This document shows, piece by piece, positions 41,406 to 55,480 of a stretch of DNA of 64,000 bases. The notes beneath the pieces were generated by a model. The model worked only from the letters and a program-made list of their open reading frames with translations. It had not been told where the DNA came from and did no database searches. The stretch comes from Paramacrobiotus metropolitanus (Eukaryota > Tardigrada > Eutardigrada > Parachela > Macrobiotidae): contig NW_026570325.1 of assembly GCF_019649055.1 (NCBI RefSeq), forward strand, positions 124,001 to 188,000, read 5' to 3'. The translations under genes were made by a program, and so were the position numbers. Each line of letters starts with the position of its first letter. The stretch's first letter is position 1.

Positions 41406-44400
41406 CTAATTTGATTTGAGGTGGCGCGGCGCATCGGCGAAGGCGTACTTGAGCATGAAGGCGCGCGCCAGCAGCCGCGCCACTTCATCTTCGCCCCAGT
41501 TCTGCGTCGGGAGATTCTGCAGCAGGAGCAGGGCGTGCTGGAAGTCGGCCTGCTGGCGTAGATCCTCCGACCACCACAGCAGGAAGCTGGCGCACACGTA
41601 CACGTGGAAACCGGCGAAGCCGTCCACTTCGCTGTGGTAGGAATCCCATAAACGGATCACACAGTTCAACGGCAGCTCGCGGATTAATAAATTATTCATC
41701 CACCTGCCAAGGACAAAAACGCACTATAAATCACAGACGTCACGAGTCACGTCACAGACGTTATATTTTGGCTCATAAATTAAATTTAACTTTTTCAAAA
41801 TCCACAACTTAAATTAAGTTTTTCGAAGCTAAATTTTCGGAATTTAAATCAGATTTTTTTATAATTAAATTTATTTTTTTAATTAAGTTATTTTTTTAAT
41901 ATTAAACATCACGAGTAATGAATCCCTCCGCTTAAAAAATAAATTAACTTTTTCAAAAATTCAACCTTAAACTAAATTTTTCGAAATTAAATTTTATGAA
42001 ATTAAACCAGATTTTTTAAAACTTGAATTGAATTTGTTAAATTTAATCATTTTTTTACTATTGAACGTCATGAGTAATGCACCAGTCCGCTCAAAAATCA
42101 AATTTAGTTTTTCCTGCAGGATTTTGAATTTAACAATTGTCCTTTTTTTCCGAAGATGCCTTCTACGGTATTAGCGATTGAACTGCCACGGCACTACATT
42201 CATTGCGCATTCAAAATACTACAGGACAGATATCGCTTTCCTAGTTTCTTATACCGCAAGTCAAATCAATCGTCAAAATCAGTGTAGAGGCCCGGCACAT
42301 ATTAATCAAAATTAAAACAAAATTATAAAAATTTAAACAAACGCATCAAGATTAAAAAAAGATTAATGGCACAGAGTTAACTACAGATAAAATTTTCTAA
42401 TGGTTCCAATAAATATTTAATAAAGTTCGACGTATCTACGATTATCCGGCCATTGCACTACAGAATCTTCTACGTTGTTTATGAATTGTTTTCTGCTTTC
42501 AGGGTAAACCGTACTGTTGCCATCTGATTACTGCACCATCTCAACTCCATGAATTAGTGTGAAATTCAAATTTCACTGAAACGCGAATTCCTGTTTTATT
42601 TTATCCAGGTTTTTTTTAAAAAAATAAACTAATATAAAATAACCAGACAAATTTCAGCAAATACTAAAGCACAAAAAATTAAAAAAAACTTCTTATTACA
42701 ATCAATTTGAGATTCGGCGCTCACCGGAAGGAGAACTGCAGATACTCCACGGTGCAGCGCTCCAGATGCCGGTGCAGCTCGCCGTCCACCCGCTGGATCA
42801 GATCCTTCAGCTGTAATACGCGCTGCTGGATGCCCGGCTGGGCGAAGGTGTAGTTGTTCTGGATGGACGACAGCAGTTTCGACAAGCACCAGAAACTGTC
42901 GGCCTCGATCTCCGCCAGCGCCGCGGAGGGCAATGTAGCCACCGGGAAGTCCTCCAGGTTGCCGGTGAGGACGGGAATATAGTCGCGCAGGTACACCATG
43001 AAGTAGGGCGTCACCAGGTCGTTGATGCCCTGCACGTAGCCGCTGGCCGGGTTGCGGATGGCCCAGATGAACAGGACACGCTCGAAGAGCTCCTGCGGTC
43101 AGATACAATATACCTCCATAAAAAATTTTACTAAAATTTACATAAAAAATAGTTAAGTAAAGAATAATTTATCAGGAATTTATTTAGGTTTATTTCGCGT
43201 TAATTTTTCATTTAGGAGAGAACCTGAAGATATAACAGAACATTCAACATCATACACACTTTGAAAAGAATTATGAAGAAAACCAAAGGGCGAATAACTA
43301 AAGGACACATACTTGACAATATTTGACTGATGAAAATGTTAATCCGAGAACTTTGAGTGACGTACAAACACATGCACATTTCACGCCAAAAAATTACAAT
43401 TTTAAAAATGTTGTATTTTAAACGCGCGTCATGTTTGCAGCAATGAGACTAATTTTCAAGCATTTGCCACTTCGGAAAGAACCCTTACACTACGATAACT
43501 ATGTAGTTATTACGGTTCGCTAGTGCTCTCAAGTGGTTACTGATGTATCCAAACATTTAAATGCTTTATACTTTTAAAAAAAATGTTCGAATAGCACAAG
43601 ACAATCATAACTTGATTACAGCAATTTCCAAAATTAGCTAAACAATAATAATTCCCCCAGCAGTCACGAATAAAAACAGAAGCGAAAGCGAAGCAAGATC
43701 CAATTTCAAAACATTACTTAATAAGATCGAAGGTTTTGCAGTCAGTTTCTGAACCAACAAAAAAACAGCAACGCGATAATTTCCATGGCAGCACCATGAA
43801 TGCGATTATTATTCACAAATTTTTTTAAACCAATCGTTTTGTATTATTTTTATTAATATGACCTATTTATTACTTCTGTTATGATTTATTTAATGTTTTT
43901 ATTGTTAATTTATTGTTTTTATCATCTTTTATTGATTATTTTTATTACTATTTAATTTTTATTTATTATTTTCACTGCGTAAAGGAGATTAATTCTCTGC
44001 GCCTGTTTACCTGGACATGGGTCTGCTGGAACAGCGGCACCAGCGGACACATCCGCGGTACATCAATATGAATCTGCCGGAACGTATCCTTATACTGTTC
44101 ATCCTCCCGTTTCGGGTAATATTCCTGCACCAAACTCCCGTACTCATCGCGCTTCCGCTTCAACGACTCCGCCACTTTGACCGCGTCACCCACGGGCGGC
44201 GCTATCCCGCACAAGATCCTCCAAATCCGCCCGCGCAACTCCACCGGGATCCCCGACCAGCTGATTTTGCGCAGATCCTCCAGATCGAAGGATTTCTGCG
44301 CCAGGAGCTTGAGGAATTTATCGGCTTTCTGGGTTTGCCGCGGGAGAACTTCCAGCGGGGAGGTGTGGGAGTATTCCAGGGGAGCGTCGCTGGTGGCCGT

Positions 44401-46042
44401 CGGCGTCAGGGGGAAGCCCATGGAGACGGAGCGGACGGCCAGACCTGTCCCACACCGTAAGCAAATTACAGAAAAAATAGTTGAAAATTTTTAAACCGCT
44501 ACATTTTCCATACAATCATCCGGTGACATCTCGTATGCAGTAGTGCATCAACGGCGGTCCAGATACCCAGCCACTACACTACTTTAATCCACCGTTCTGT
44601 CTGTTTCGCTGAATTCATAAAATGGCGATATTTTGTGTAACAAATTTTTCAAAAGAGTGAGGTACAGCAAATACATACTGATACAGTTATGTTATTTTAA
44701 CTTGTTTCATAATTACAAAAACAAAATCAACCGACAAAACAAATATAACAAACTTTACTGATTTCCCATAATAAAGCGACAGAAAGTCAATTGCAAAGCT
44801 ATAAGTAAAACCTATTCCCATAATGCTGCCGGAAAGACAACCACACGACTGTATATTTGTATAACATAACCAACTTTCTGTCCCACTTTTCAGGGATGTT
44901 TTTGGATTTTTAAATATCAAGCAGCCACGTTGCCACTTGGAAACAACCGCAACAATCACACGCAAAAATGCAGCTTCAGCGTTTAGTAATCCAAACAACC
45001 GCAGATCAGCTTGATTTCAAAATAATTTTTTAAAAATTGCGCAATCTGGGTGGATTTTTCCTTGGCACAGGAAAAAATTCAATTAAACAAGATCATTTAG
45101 AAATTACTAACAATAATAAATAAACTGAATAACTAAATTAAATACCACACAAGCCCAAGCAATCGTTTCAAAATAAGTAGAAAAATACGCATCCAGGTTT
45201 CTCAGAGGAACTTACTTACTTAATTCGCACTGGGGAAAAGTCAAAAACATCACAATAAAAATTAAAAAAAAAAAACAGAAACAATATAACTTAAGGAAGA
45301 CAATTATTATTTTTATCAATTTTTTATGGAAAAAAATATGTTTAAGGTCCCTATTTGAATTCCAGCGCAGTACGACAACGCGAAAAAATAGCGAAGTACC
45401 CGCTGAAAAATCCCCCACGTACCTGGCCGCGTTCCCTTGCCCGCGGACGCCACCCCACCCTGCGCCTGCATGGCCAGTCGCTGCAGTCCCTTGGCGCGCA
45501 GATGCTCCGATGAATAACGATTCGTGGCGCTCATGCGCCCCGGAGTCCGCAGCCCGTTGAAATTCCCCTCCGCCGGGACTAATCCCGCATGCCGCTCCAC
45601 TTCCGGCTGCACATCCACATCCTCGGGGTCCTCCGTGGACCAGACATCCTGCACACTGTCGTTGAACTGACGGAACGGATCCATGGGCCTAGCAACAGCA
45701 GCCGTGGAGAAATCCGTGCTGGTTGACTGGGGAATGGGCGCTGGGGACGGTGAGGGGGTGGGTCGGCGTGGACGGCGGGGTTGGCTGAGGGGTAGAGGGG
45801 CGGCGGGGGTCTGGAAGGTGCCAGGGTACACTTTACGATAGCGCCATTTGAATTCGCAATCCCTGCAAACACAGGAAGGGAAACACGCTAGTCAGACCAG
45901 CAGAGAAATAAAATTAGTGAACGGCGCGTGAAGTAGAGTTCTGTTCGCGCTCTGTGCAGAGCTGTTTGTTGAGAACGGGGAAATGGGGAATTAAACCGTA
46001 CTTAAGAGGCAAGGCCATATTCAGCGTCTCCACGTTGCTCAT
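41406..46042 (-). CDS. TBC1D22: TBC1D22-type Rab GTPase-activating protein
   Basis: Stimulates GTP hydrolysis by Rab proteins at Golgi-related membranes, as known for TBC1D22A/B. Five exons: 46042-46002, 45862-45423, 44444-44011, 43092-42725, 41703-41406, all GT-AG and in phase, giving 526 residues. The N-terminal part has the family's WRYRKVYPG motif and a Pro-rich linker. The TBC domain fills exons 3-5: RKISWSGIPVELRGRIWR, the arginine-finger motif IHIDVPR, the glutamine-finger motif YVQGINDL, EADSFWCLSKLL, NYTFAQPGIQ, and VEYLQFSFRWMNNLLIRELP across the last intron. Both catalytic fingers are present, so it should be active. Exon 1 (14 residues) is short and is the least certain exon. Confidence 0.92.
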
Positions 46043-49000
46043 CCTTCGCTGCGGCAAGATTCAACATTTCTCAAGTGGTGGAATCATTAAAACGGGAGAA
46101 AGTGCTGCTAATATATCAGGAAATACTCAGATGAAACGGATAAATTTTTAAATATTTGACGGACAGAAGAATTTCAGCGTACGGTTCACATAAAGCAAAC
46201 AGCAAACAAACTGCTGAAATTTTTATGCACCGTGGTCCGTATTTTTAATTTTTGCGATCGTGTGTGGTCGGTCCAACTTTACCTTGATTTTACCTTTACC
46301 CCGTAACTGCCTCCCAGTGGGCAGTAGCACACGCAGTCAAGAGCGGAAGGTATTGTTAAGTACGTTGTAGTGCTACAGTACTACTTTACTTTTTTTTTAA
46401 CATACTCGTAGTTTAATCGTATTTAGCTTATAGAAAGCAATTACTTAACATCACAACGCAGTACACTCGATCAGCAGAAAACAGCCTCGGGAGGTCTAAG
46501 AACAGAGAACAACTGATCTAAATTTGCTCCCGGTGGAGCTGTTCCCTGAACGGAGGCCGCGTTCCAGCGCTGGATTTCTATATGCTGATACGCTGGCGCA
46601 GGTATTCCGGTGCTCGTGCCGGAATACCTGCGAAATTATACTTTACTTTATAACTCGCATTTTTAATGATTATCTTCATGAACCTCCTGAACGGTGAATC
46701 TTCCGAGCTCTGTGGACTGGCGAATGGGACATGGAAGTCAGGAGATGAATTTTCTGCTTGTTGCGCACGATGTGATCTGGGGTTATTAACCCTCCAACGC
46801 CGGGTACAAGAAGGAGTGGGAATACTGATTGGAAAATTGGTATTCCACGATCAAATAATTCAATTAAGAAAAATAATTTTTTGTGGCATTTTTGTGACCA
46901 TAGGTCAAGCAGAGCACCACGATGCCAAAATGGCACGCATGGGAACTGAGCCAAAAGGCACAGTACAGTTTAATGTTAATAGCAATTTACAGAAAAATCG
47001 CATCAAAACTTGGTGTAACTTAAATAAAAGACCTCAAAAAGCGTTATGCAACTGAATGATACGAATGGTCAGCAAGATGACCAGTGGTCAGCACAAATAA
47101 AAAATGACCCAACCACCTATCTGAGCTGGGATACCGTGAACACGACATAAAATGCCGAGCATACTGCCAAAAACCAATTTGACACCCAGGGATCTAGGAA
47201 AACAGCATCAGGCACATTATGCAAGCGGTAGAACAAGTTAAGTCGAAGGGAGCACGTACTACAACAAACTTTGTGGTGCTTCAGCCGGTCTGAATGTTAC
47301 AGAAATGCTTGCAGTACAATGCGCTATTTTCGACTACGACTGCCATAAACTCGGTCGGAAGCTATCGCGAACGTGCAAGAACTGATTAACGTACCCTGCG
47401 ACTGGCAACCAGGCTACAAACTGGGCAGCACTCAGTACTGTATAGGGACGTGTCCACTGCAAGTAGCAGTTTTGGCAGACTAGATTTACAATTAGGTTTT
47501 ATTATTATTATTAACCCGGAACAACAATCTGCACACAATCCACTAATATCTGTACTGTGACAGCAAAACCGGTTGCAGAAATTGACAATAATCGTGAACT
47601 GACCGGTAGTCTTCGTATATGCGGTGTTGAACGCTTTTGAGTTTTCTGCTAGCGTTTACCTGTTTTGTACAATGTACACTTCCTGTTCAAACTCTGCAAA
47701 GTATGCTCACTATGCAGTACAGATAAAACGCGTCATAATTCAATATCTGCGAGCAACAGACATCATATAAGCGGTTTAAAGGGCCTGCCTGCCGGTCATG
47801 CTCGCGTCATATCCGATACGACATTAGAAACCATCTAAGAAAATTTTGATTTTATATCTTTACTGCACATTTTTGTATATCAAAGCACACACAAGTACGC
47901 TGTGCGCTGAAAAATCTAGAAAACAGCTTTTATAAGCAATGTTTCTGTCGAATACAGTATCATTATCAGTATTGATACACCAATACTACTTAATAGTAAG
48001 TAATTTTTCCGATTTTTTTACCTTGGGTGACCAGTGGTCACTTCGATGACCACTAAGTCATCATCGTTAAAACGAGCTGATTTAGTGTGATTTTTTGATT
48101 GTTGGTGCCAATCTTTACCTTACTGCAGAAATTTTATGCAGAATTTTAAAATTTCGGCATACAATAGCATCAAACCCATGCGTGTCAAATCTGGCACAGA
48201 TTTTTTTAAGGACCGTAGACGGACGGTGTCCACCCATGTATGTATGACTTGCTCATTTCCTGACGAGGTCCTACGCAAACTTGCCGTGTGTTTTTTTGCA
48301 TAATTTTCTGATGCAAGTGTCTCTAGGCCGGGAGCTGAGACCTCAGCGAACCCTTTCAGCTCGGTTTTGGTGAACTTCAGGTGCCCAATGGTCTCTACCA
48401 GTACTGGATTGTTTGGTGTCTAACTTTTTAAAATGTTTCTCAACATCTCTGGTTTACAATAAAATCGTGCAGACGTCTAGTATTGCATGTTCTTCGGCTA
48501 CAGAAAGTGAAGGTCGCCACTGTGCCAATTGGCATGCATGGTGTCGACCGGGTTAATTCAACGCTTTTTCGTTTCGACCGCTAAACAGTGACCTAGCTTG
48601 TGTGACATGTGCGGGGTTTTGTCTTTTAGACTTTCGCTAGTCTCGTTTATCATGTTTTCAGGATTGGTAGATTTGCTGTTGTGCGGATTTTTTGTTCGAA
48701 ACCTGTATTCCTTGGCTACTTTACTTACTACGTGCGCAGTTGCGCACTAATTAAACTTAAAAATTAATATTGTATAATATTAAATATTAATAATATTATT
48801 TTAACCGACATCTCGCTTATAATAAAACAAATCCGAAAGTTTAATGCACAATATTTCTAATTTCCATTTATTCAGCTAGAGTCTGAATGCGTGATAGTGC
48901 AAAAATTAAATTTCCAATGGTTTCGGGTACTGTACTTTAAATTTTTCGTCTTTAATGTAATATGGATGCATGTTGTGCAGTACTTACTAATCTATCAAGA

Positions 49001-49732
49001 TAGCCTACGACTAGCGCGAGTAATTATTATTGCCTTTCTTTATAGATGTTACACGTACAAATCAGTACCGGTGCTGCGCCTTTTTTATTATCTTTAAGAT
49101 TGCCGTTTCCGGCTCGATTGGTGCCGTTCCTGGGTCAAGCCCGTAAACACATGTGATGGCAACTGCGATAGCAAAGAGCCACCGTACTCAACGCTTTCTG
49201 TTTTGACACCGTTTTCTTTCCACCTTCACCCCGATTCTTATCTTTATGTTGTTGTGAACAGCATCATTAGCAGTAGTTTCCTACCCTGTGGTTGGCAATG
49301 CAATTACGAACCCACTTTTACAAGGTGCGTTACTCGATGTCGCGCATGAGGTGCCACCGTGCCGGTACCTGTATTTGAAGCAAGCAATGGTGTGGAAATA
49401 ATGGAATCGAATTATCAGAATATCAAACCAGAATAAGGATTATGGCTGTTTAATACAAATCCACATTAAGTACAACATGTAACGAATGGAGCAGTATTCT
49501 AGTATAAATAACAGCTTTTTAAGGGATAGACATGCACACTGAAAGAACTTTTTATGCCGAGTACGTATACATGTAGAACGTCAAACACGGCGGTAGGCGC
49601 CAAAGCACAGTCTTTAAAACTGCTGTTATCGTATAAAATGAAAACTTCGAAAACTTTCACGCCGAGTTTTCTTGTCATGCACATAACTTCGGTTCTTAAA
49701 AATAACATAATTATGCCAACTCGAAATTAGGG
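46043..49732. other. Intergenic; no gene recognised
   Basis: Overlapping frames at 46,666-47,055 on both strands have no recognised domain. The 13-base palindrome TGACCAGTGGTCA stands at 47,078 and 48,028. 48,740-48,830 is nearly pure A/T. Nothing else could be supported. Confidence 0.4.
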
Positions 49733-51570
49733 TTACCTCACACAACATTTTAAGAAGCTTCCGGAGGAAGCGCCTTGACGAGGAATCGACACTTTAATGT
49801 TTTTTGCCCAGTAATCTAACGTATCTTGCGGTAAGCGTCGCATTCCCTGGCTTTGATAGCGCCGAGGATTATCCGGCTTGGCATGAAAAAAGAAAAGCTC
49901 TCCGTTCCTACCAAGCAGTTCGGATGCCAGAGGTCTCTCTTTCGGATCAAATTTTAAACATCGGAGGACGAAGTTCGTGGTGCTTTTTGGCAGGGATTCC
50001 GGGATGAAGGGCCGTCTTTCATCAAGGTTTCTTTCGCTGCTGTTCAAGTAATACACAACAGCCATTTCCAGCTTTATGGGTCGATTTCTGGCTCCAACGT
50101 ACAGTGGCGGTTGCCCGGTTAACAGATGCAGTGCGACGCAACCAGCGCTCCAGATATCGCTTCGTCGCCCGATATCGTAATCGTCGGACGCATCAACCAA
50201 TTCAGGAGCAACGAAGCGACCGTCCTCGGTGGAGACACAACTGGGGTCATGCCTGGCCGCAAGACCATCTGGAACTTCCAGCCGTCGTCTATGGTTAAAG
50301 CCGCCAATCTTCACGGTTCCCTTAAAGTTCGCTTCCGTGAAGTAGATTATGCGGCTGTGCAGGTTGTGGTGAATGATGCGATTTCTGTGTAAAAAATCCA
50401 AGCCACATAGCATTTCGTACAACCACTTCCGAATCATATGGATCGGTAAAAAATGCTTGGCGGCATCCTTGAAATTCCCGCCTGCAACCACAAGGAATAG
50501 ATTTGTGTTCCGGAATCAAGATTTTGTTGATATAATACGGAAATGGCTCAGTGGTGTTCTTGTAAATTCTCCTGTTGCCTAGTTAGACCAGACCAGACCA
50601 AGTTGATTAGAGCTACAAATTTTCGAAAATCGACATTTTGGTAATCCAACAATGGTATAATGTCTTCTTAAGCTAAGCGACGGTTGTGTTGCGGTGTACT
50701 TCTGTACATTGATGTGGTCGTACTCAGTAATCGTGCCAGATGGCTACCGTCAGCATGAACTTGTAGTATTGCTTTTTCCTACCTATGACATGGTGACACG
50801 GCCGTGGCCGTAGTGACATTACCCATGACTGTTATGTTGCGGTTATAAACTTCAGCAAAATGATTACCAGATTACCATTAATACGTATTATAGACACCTA
50901 CTGTGGTCGGAAGGAAAACACCAGTTTTTTTAATTTACAAACTACGCTCGGAAAATGGGCTTCGCGCCACATTTTTTGCACCGAGATGCCTGATTTGTCG
51001 ACCCCCTGGCTTTCACATTACGCTTTATATGGACACAAAGCCACTTAATTATGCATCCAGCAGCAGATTTAGCGAAAAGGGAATAATTTGTCTTAAATTG
51101 TATTTGTACCGAAGGAAAAGAGTATCCACTACAAACTAATAGCATTATAGCAGCAAAAACCCGAAATACTAACCTGTGCACCATTCGGCAATCACCTGAA
51201 ACTCCGGTCTCGAAATTAAATTGATGGATGGCGTAAACTGCCATCCAAGGAAGCGAACCACGTTCGCACTGTCAGCTCGCAGTCGTCCAATTTTTCGATA
51301 TTCTGGATAGGTTGTTTTCAGCAGGTTCAACAACTTGCTGAAAGCTTTGGTATACAATTCTCGTTCGGCTTTTTCATTTTCATTCCACAGCTGGAATCGC
51401 CAGATTTCTACTTTTTGTCCAGTGACCTTGTCCGGATTTCTAACTAACTGGATCTCTCCTATCTGGAAGTGACACTGTGGTGTATCGCCGAAGAGTGGAT
51501 GCGGTTGTGTGTTGATTATTCTTATGGAGTCCGTGCGCTCCGAATATACTTTGGCGCCTTGGTTTTCCAT
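49733..51570 (-). CDS. Single-domain pseudokinase, array copy A
   Basis: Two exons, 51570-51174 (N-lobe) and 50481-49733 (C-lobe), joined in phase 1 at the hinge (EWCTG|GNF), giving 381 residues from the ATG used here. The N-lobe has VEIW where VAIK is expected, so the ATP-binding Lys is Trp. The C-lobe has IHHNLHSRII in place of HRDLKPxN (Asp to Asn) and KIGGF in place of xxDFG. APEL, DIWSAGC and the late Arg (PKERPL) are kept, so the fold is probably intact. A donor-like GAG|GTAACC overlaps the stop, so further 3' exons are possible. The 5' end is uncertain: an upstream frame at 51,721-51,600 could add a first exon. Confidence 0.72.
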
Positions 51571-53120
51571 CGCATGTAACGCTTCCAATGATTTGTTTAT
51601 AAGCGAGCAGTTGAAGTATAAGGCAAAAGAGGAATAATAATTGACTTACACCTATCGTGCGTTGCGTAATAAACGCTGGCACATGCACTGGATTGGGTTG
51701 TATCACCCACCACAACCACAAACTAAGAGTAATGAAAGCGTAATGAAAAAGGATTTAATACTGCCTAAATATAATCCCCGCTGATAACGTACTGCGTAAA
51801 TTAGGCAGCTCCCTCCAATTCATTGCAAACCATCACGGTGTTTCTTACGTTGTTGTTTACAGCGTACTGCGTACAGAACAGCGCACTGCACCTTCAAAGG
51901 CAGCAGTGTTACGGTGTATGATAAACTTGTCAAACAGCAATTTTCCACAGCGCGATTGGACATGTGTTGCTTATAGTAGTGGTTCAGAAATGCCGTACTC
52001 TTGTAACACACCTCTAGGCGCATGGTTGTGATGGTGAAGATAGAACAGCAGATTGTTGCAGTTTGTTTGTGGCGAACTTAGTCAACTTACATACGGCGCT
52101 GTCGCACAAACAGTTACAGCGCTCATCGATGACTACACATTTCTGTAATACTGACGTCATCACTCATCATGATACCTCGGAAATTAAGGCAATACTGTCA
52201 TAAATAACCCAATGAATGATGTCTGTTATATAGTAATTACGCGTATGTTATTTCACATTATAAAATTAATACGATGTGGAGAAACATGTGGTACAGTTTA
52301 CTCTGCGTACACATATAGGTAAACGTATGGTGACCACTGACCAGTGAGGTCGGGACGTGGTGGCCAATGTGTTCAAGCTTCAAAGTCGATACAGTTGAGT
52401 CACTTAGCAGGTATGGTTGACTTATGGTGTGCTTAAAGCAGTCATATTATTATTTTGCCGTCGTGTGTCGGGCCAACTTGAACCATCCAAATTGCCTGAC
52501 TCCATCTTTATTATGTAACAGCCCCCAGTGTCACAAAGCGGAAGTTATCATTAATTTTAACAATAAATGCGTACTTTTACTAACTACGGTACGTGCTTAC
52601 AGTTTACTTTAGTATTATAAAATAATTAATATTTTTAATAACTTATTTTACCCGAAATCGTTAGTACTCTGTACACCAATTGCGAAAGCTTAATGCTTGT
52701 CGCATAATGGGCAGTTTGCGATTATCCATATTTCAGTATTTCTGCTAGAACTTACGATTAACAAAGAAAAGTCTGGAATCACTTTTGAGATCGAGTGATT
52801 ACGGGTGCAATAATTTACAACTTTAATTTTCTTTAATCTATTTTAATTACTTTAATCTGCTGTAGTTCGTACAAATCCGTCAAGAGAGTTACGGGTAATT
52901 GTTATTAACCGACAGTGTCAGCAGAAGGCAAATAAATGTACATGCGCGTAAAACCCAATAACTGTATCTCCAGTACGCCGCATAAAGGAAATCCAGAGAT
53001 CTGCACAGATTTCAAAGTGAACGCATAATATCACTTTCGATCGTCGGCTTTCAAATAGATTTTAATATATTACCAATGGTATAAGGGTATAAGTATACAC
53101 TTGTACATACAGTACTCTTT
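51571..53120. other. Upstream flank of copy A, partly a repeated array unit
   Basis: About 51,740-52,340 (AATGAAAGCGTAA, GCGCACTGCACCTT, TGTATGATAAAC, TGATACCTCG) is homologous to flanks at about 54,900-55,450 and 60,510-61,260. The rest is AT-rich without a gene. Confidence 0.5.
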
Positions 53121-53940
53121 TCAAAAGTCATTTCCCGAGCCATGGAAGAAGACCATGGCATAGCATATGCCGCCATCTATTTCAACTACAAAGGAAACGG
53201 TGCTTGATCGAGCGTCACCTTTGGTTTGATAATGCTTCCAGTTCTTCCACTTCAGTCTTAGGAGGAAGCAAAATAAGAAAATTCTGATGCATCCGATCTT
53301 CAATAAGAGTGACGGATTGTAGAAGGCCATCGTGGGTGTCCATGATGCTGGCATATAATATATCATTAATAATGCTGGTATGAAAAACAAAACTGATGCG
53401 TTAACCATAATCTTTGCGGTTAGCGCTTCAGTACCGTTGTGGAACGACGAGTGTTTAACGGCGATGAGTCTTTATTAATCGCTATTCCGTCAAATATGGA
53501 TACCAACCATACAATGGATTCACTTGTCAGCATTTCGTATATCAGATATTTCGGCTTTTCCGGGACAGTATTGCGATTAATTACAGGCTGCTCTCTCTGT
53601 TTAAATGTTGAGTTAAACAGCACTAATCAAATGCTCCATTTTCCGACTGAATGGAATATAACCATCTATCGCAGGGCCCTTCATCTCCCAGTCTTGCCGG
53701 TGACGTTCTTAAAAATATTATTTCCGGTCGGCAACATTGACATTTTATCAATTTTATGGACACAACGTTGGCATGGGTACATTTGGTACGTACTACAAAC
53801 TGAAAAGGTCTGTATAGATGTGCCATGTGTGTATCTCTGGGCTATTTTTACCGGTGTAGCTGAGCGGTCTATTATACTAAATCCAATCCGGATTTTCTGC
53901 CGTCATGGATCGCACATGGGTACGATTGTCAGGTAATTCT
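53121..53940 (-). pseudogene. Possible decayed multi-pass membrane protein gene
   Basis: Two minus-strand frames meet near 53,410-53,420 with a shift: one (53,623-53,420) ends RRSTTVLKR and the next (53,408-53,121) opens with a long hydrophobic segment (VLFFIPALLMIYYM) followed by another (IFLFCFLL). A third frame (53,826-53,623) lies upstream. The order resembles a loop and the last helices of a receptor, but no family signature is clear. Several stops and shifts would make it a pseudogene. A plus-strand open frame of 165 codons over the same bases is the competing reading. Confidence 0.2.
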
Positions 53941-54191
53941 ACTGCTTTGCGCAGATACCTAATCCAAGTCTCTGGACGCCACTTTTCCTGATCCCGGTAC
54001 AGGTGACTGCGCTAACGAGAAACTGGTACAGGATTCGCTTATATGTATAAGGTGGACTAATTGATGTCACGCTGATTCGCGCATGTTGTACGAGCACCGC
54101 GGTGCTTCTATTCCATGCAATGTGCAAGGGCATGGAATCAGAATCAGGATAGTAGGATCAGATTATGAAATCAGAATTCTCATTATTTTGA

Positions 54192-54853
54192 GTGTATCTC
54201 GCGGTAAAACTTTCATTTCCTGGTTTTGATAGCGCTGAGGACTATCCGGCGTGGTATGGAAAAAGAAAAGCGGTCCGTTCCTTTCAAGAAGATCGGACAC
54301 GAGTGGTCTCTCTTTCGGATCAATTTCAAACACCGGAGGACGAAGTCCTTCGTTTTCTTTGGCAGGGATTCTGGGATAAATGGGCGTCTTTCATCGGGGT
54401 TCCTGGCGCTGCTGTGCAAGTAATACAGAACACCCAACTCCAGCCTGATTGGTTGATTATTGGCAAAAAGGTACTGTGGCGGTTGCCCGGTTAGCAAATG
54501 CAGTGCAACGCAACCAGCGCTCCAGATATCGCTTCGACAACTGATATCGTAATCGTCGCACGCATTAATCAGTTCTGGAGCTATGAAGCGACCATCCTCG
54601 GCGGAGAAAGAACTGGGGCCATTCCTGACCGCCCGACCGCCTGGAACTTCCATCTGTCGCCTGTAGATAAAGCCTCCAATCTTCACGGTTCCCTTGAAGT
54701 TCGCTTCCGTGAAGTAGATTATGCGGCTGTGCAGGTTGAGGTGCACGATGCCGTTTTTGTGAAGAAACTCCAAACCGCGCAGCATTTCGTACAACCACTT
54801 CCGTATCACAGGAACCGGTAGATAATGCTCGGCGGCATCCTTGAAATTGCCAC
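54192..54853 (-). pseudogene. Pseudokinase C-lobe pseudogene, array copy B
   Basis: Homologous to the C-lobe exon of copy A and of the large gene at 56,425-60,378. It begins after an intact acceptor (GTTGCAG|GTGG) and has the array signatures IVHLNLHSRII, KIGGF and APEL. A one-base loss near 54,320 (TCAATTTC against TCAAATTCC in its relative) shifts the frame after RCLK and brings an early stop at 54,213. The N-lobe exon expected upstream is missing: array flank DNA starts within about 50 bases of the acceptor. It is therefore a truncated, frameshifted copy. Confidence 0.8.
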
Positions 54854-54899
54854 CTGCAACCACAAAGATATCGATATGGAATTACTAAGTAAGCGACCA

Positions 54900-55480
54900 G
54901 TTATCTCCGTGTCATTGTATCTTACGTTCAGAATACCGCGCTGCACCTTCGAGGATCGGTGTATGATAAACTACGTACTCAAACAGCAATTTTCCACAGC
55001 GTGATTGGACATTGTTGCTTAGAGTACGGATAGAGTAAGTGGTTCAGAAAAGCCGCATTGTTGTTACACAACTCCAAGCGCCAAGCTGTGCATAAAACAG
55101 TGCATATTATCACAGTTTGTTTAAGTAAGTATGCCTCTGTGGCGAACCTGCGTGGCGCCGTCGCACTTAGGTAGAGCGCTCACCGATAACTACACAATCA
55201 TCTGATACTGATTTAGTGCCAGATTTACTGAATCGTAATACCTCGAAAATTATGCAATCCTATCAAAATCTAAAAGATTCCTATTGCATAGGTTATCACA
55301 TCACAAAATGTGATAAACTATCGGCACAGGTTGCACTACTTTTCACGACGCGGCTACGCTTACTATTACGTACTCACCATTTACTTTCCTGTTTTGCGAT
55401 TTGTTTATTTTTTACTTGCTTAGTATTAACGCAAAAACGGCTTGCTAAGTAAGGTTTACTATTTGCAGCTACTAAGTAAC
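54900..55480. repeat. Array flank unit, second copy
   Basis: Shares CGCTGCACCTTCGAGG, TGTATGATAAACTA, TTTTCCACAGCGTGATTGGACA and TACCTCGAAAATTATGCAATCC with the flanks of copy A and of the large gene. The order of shared blocks is the same, so it duplicated together with the kinase exons. Confidence 0.7.

Noticed and set aside
42629-43108. 159-codon alternative frame in TBC1D22 exon 4
   Set aside because: Out of phase with the exon that carries the YVQG finger; low-complexity shadow.
46666-47055. Possible piggyBac-like fragment
   Set aside because: The minus-strand phrase KIHLLTSMSH faintly recalls a transposase segment, but nothing around it supports this and the frames conflict.
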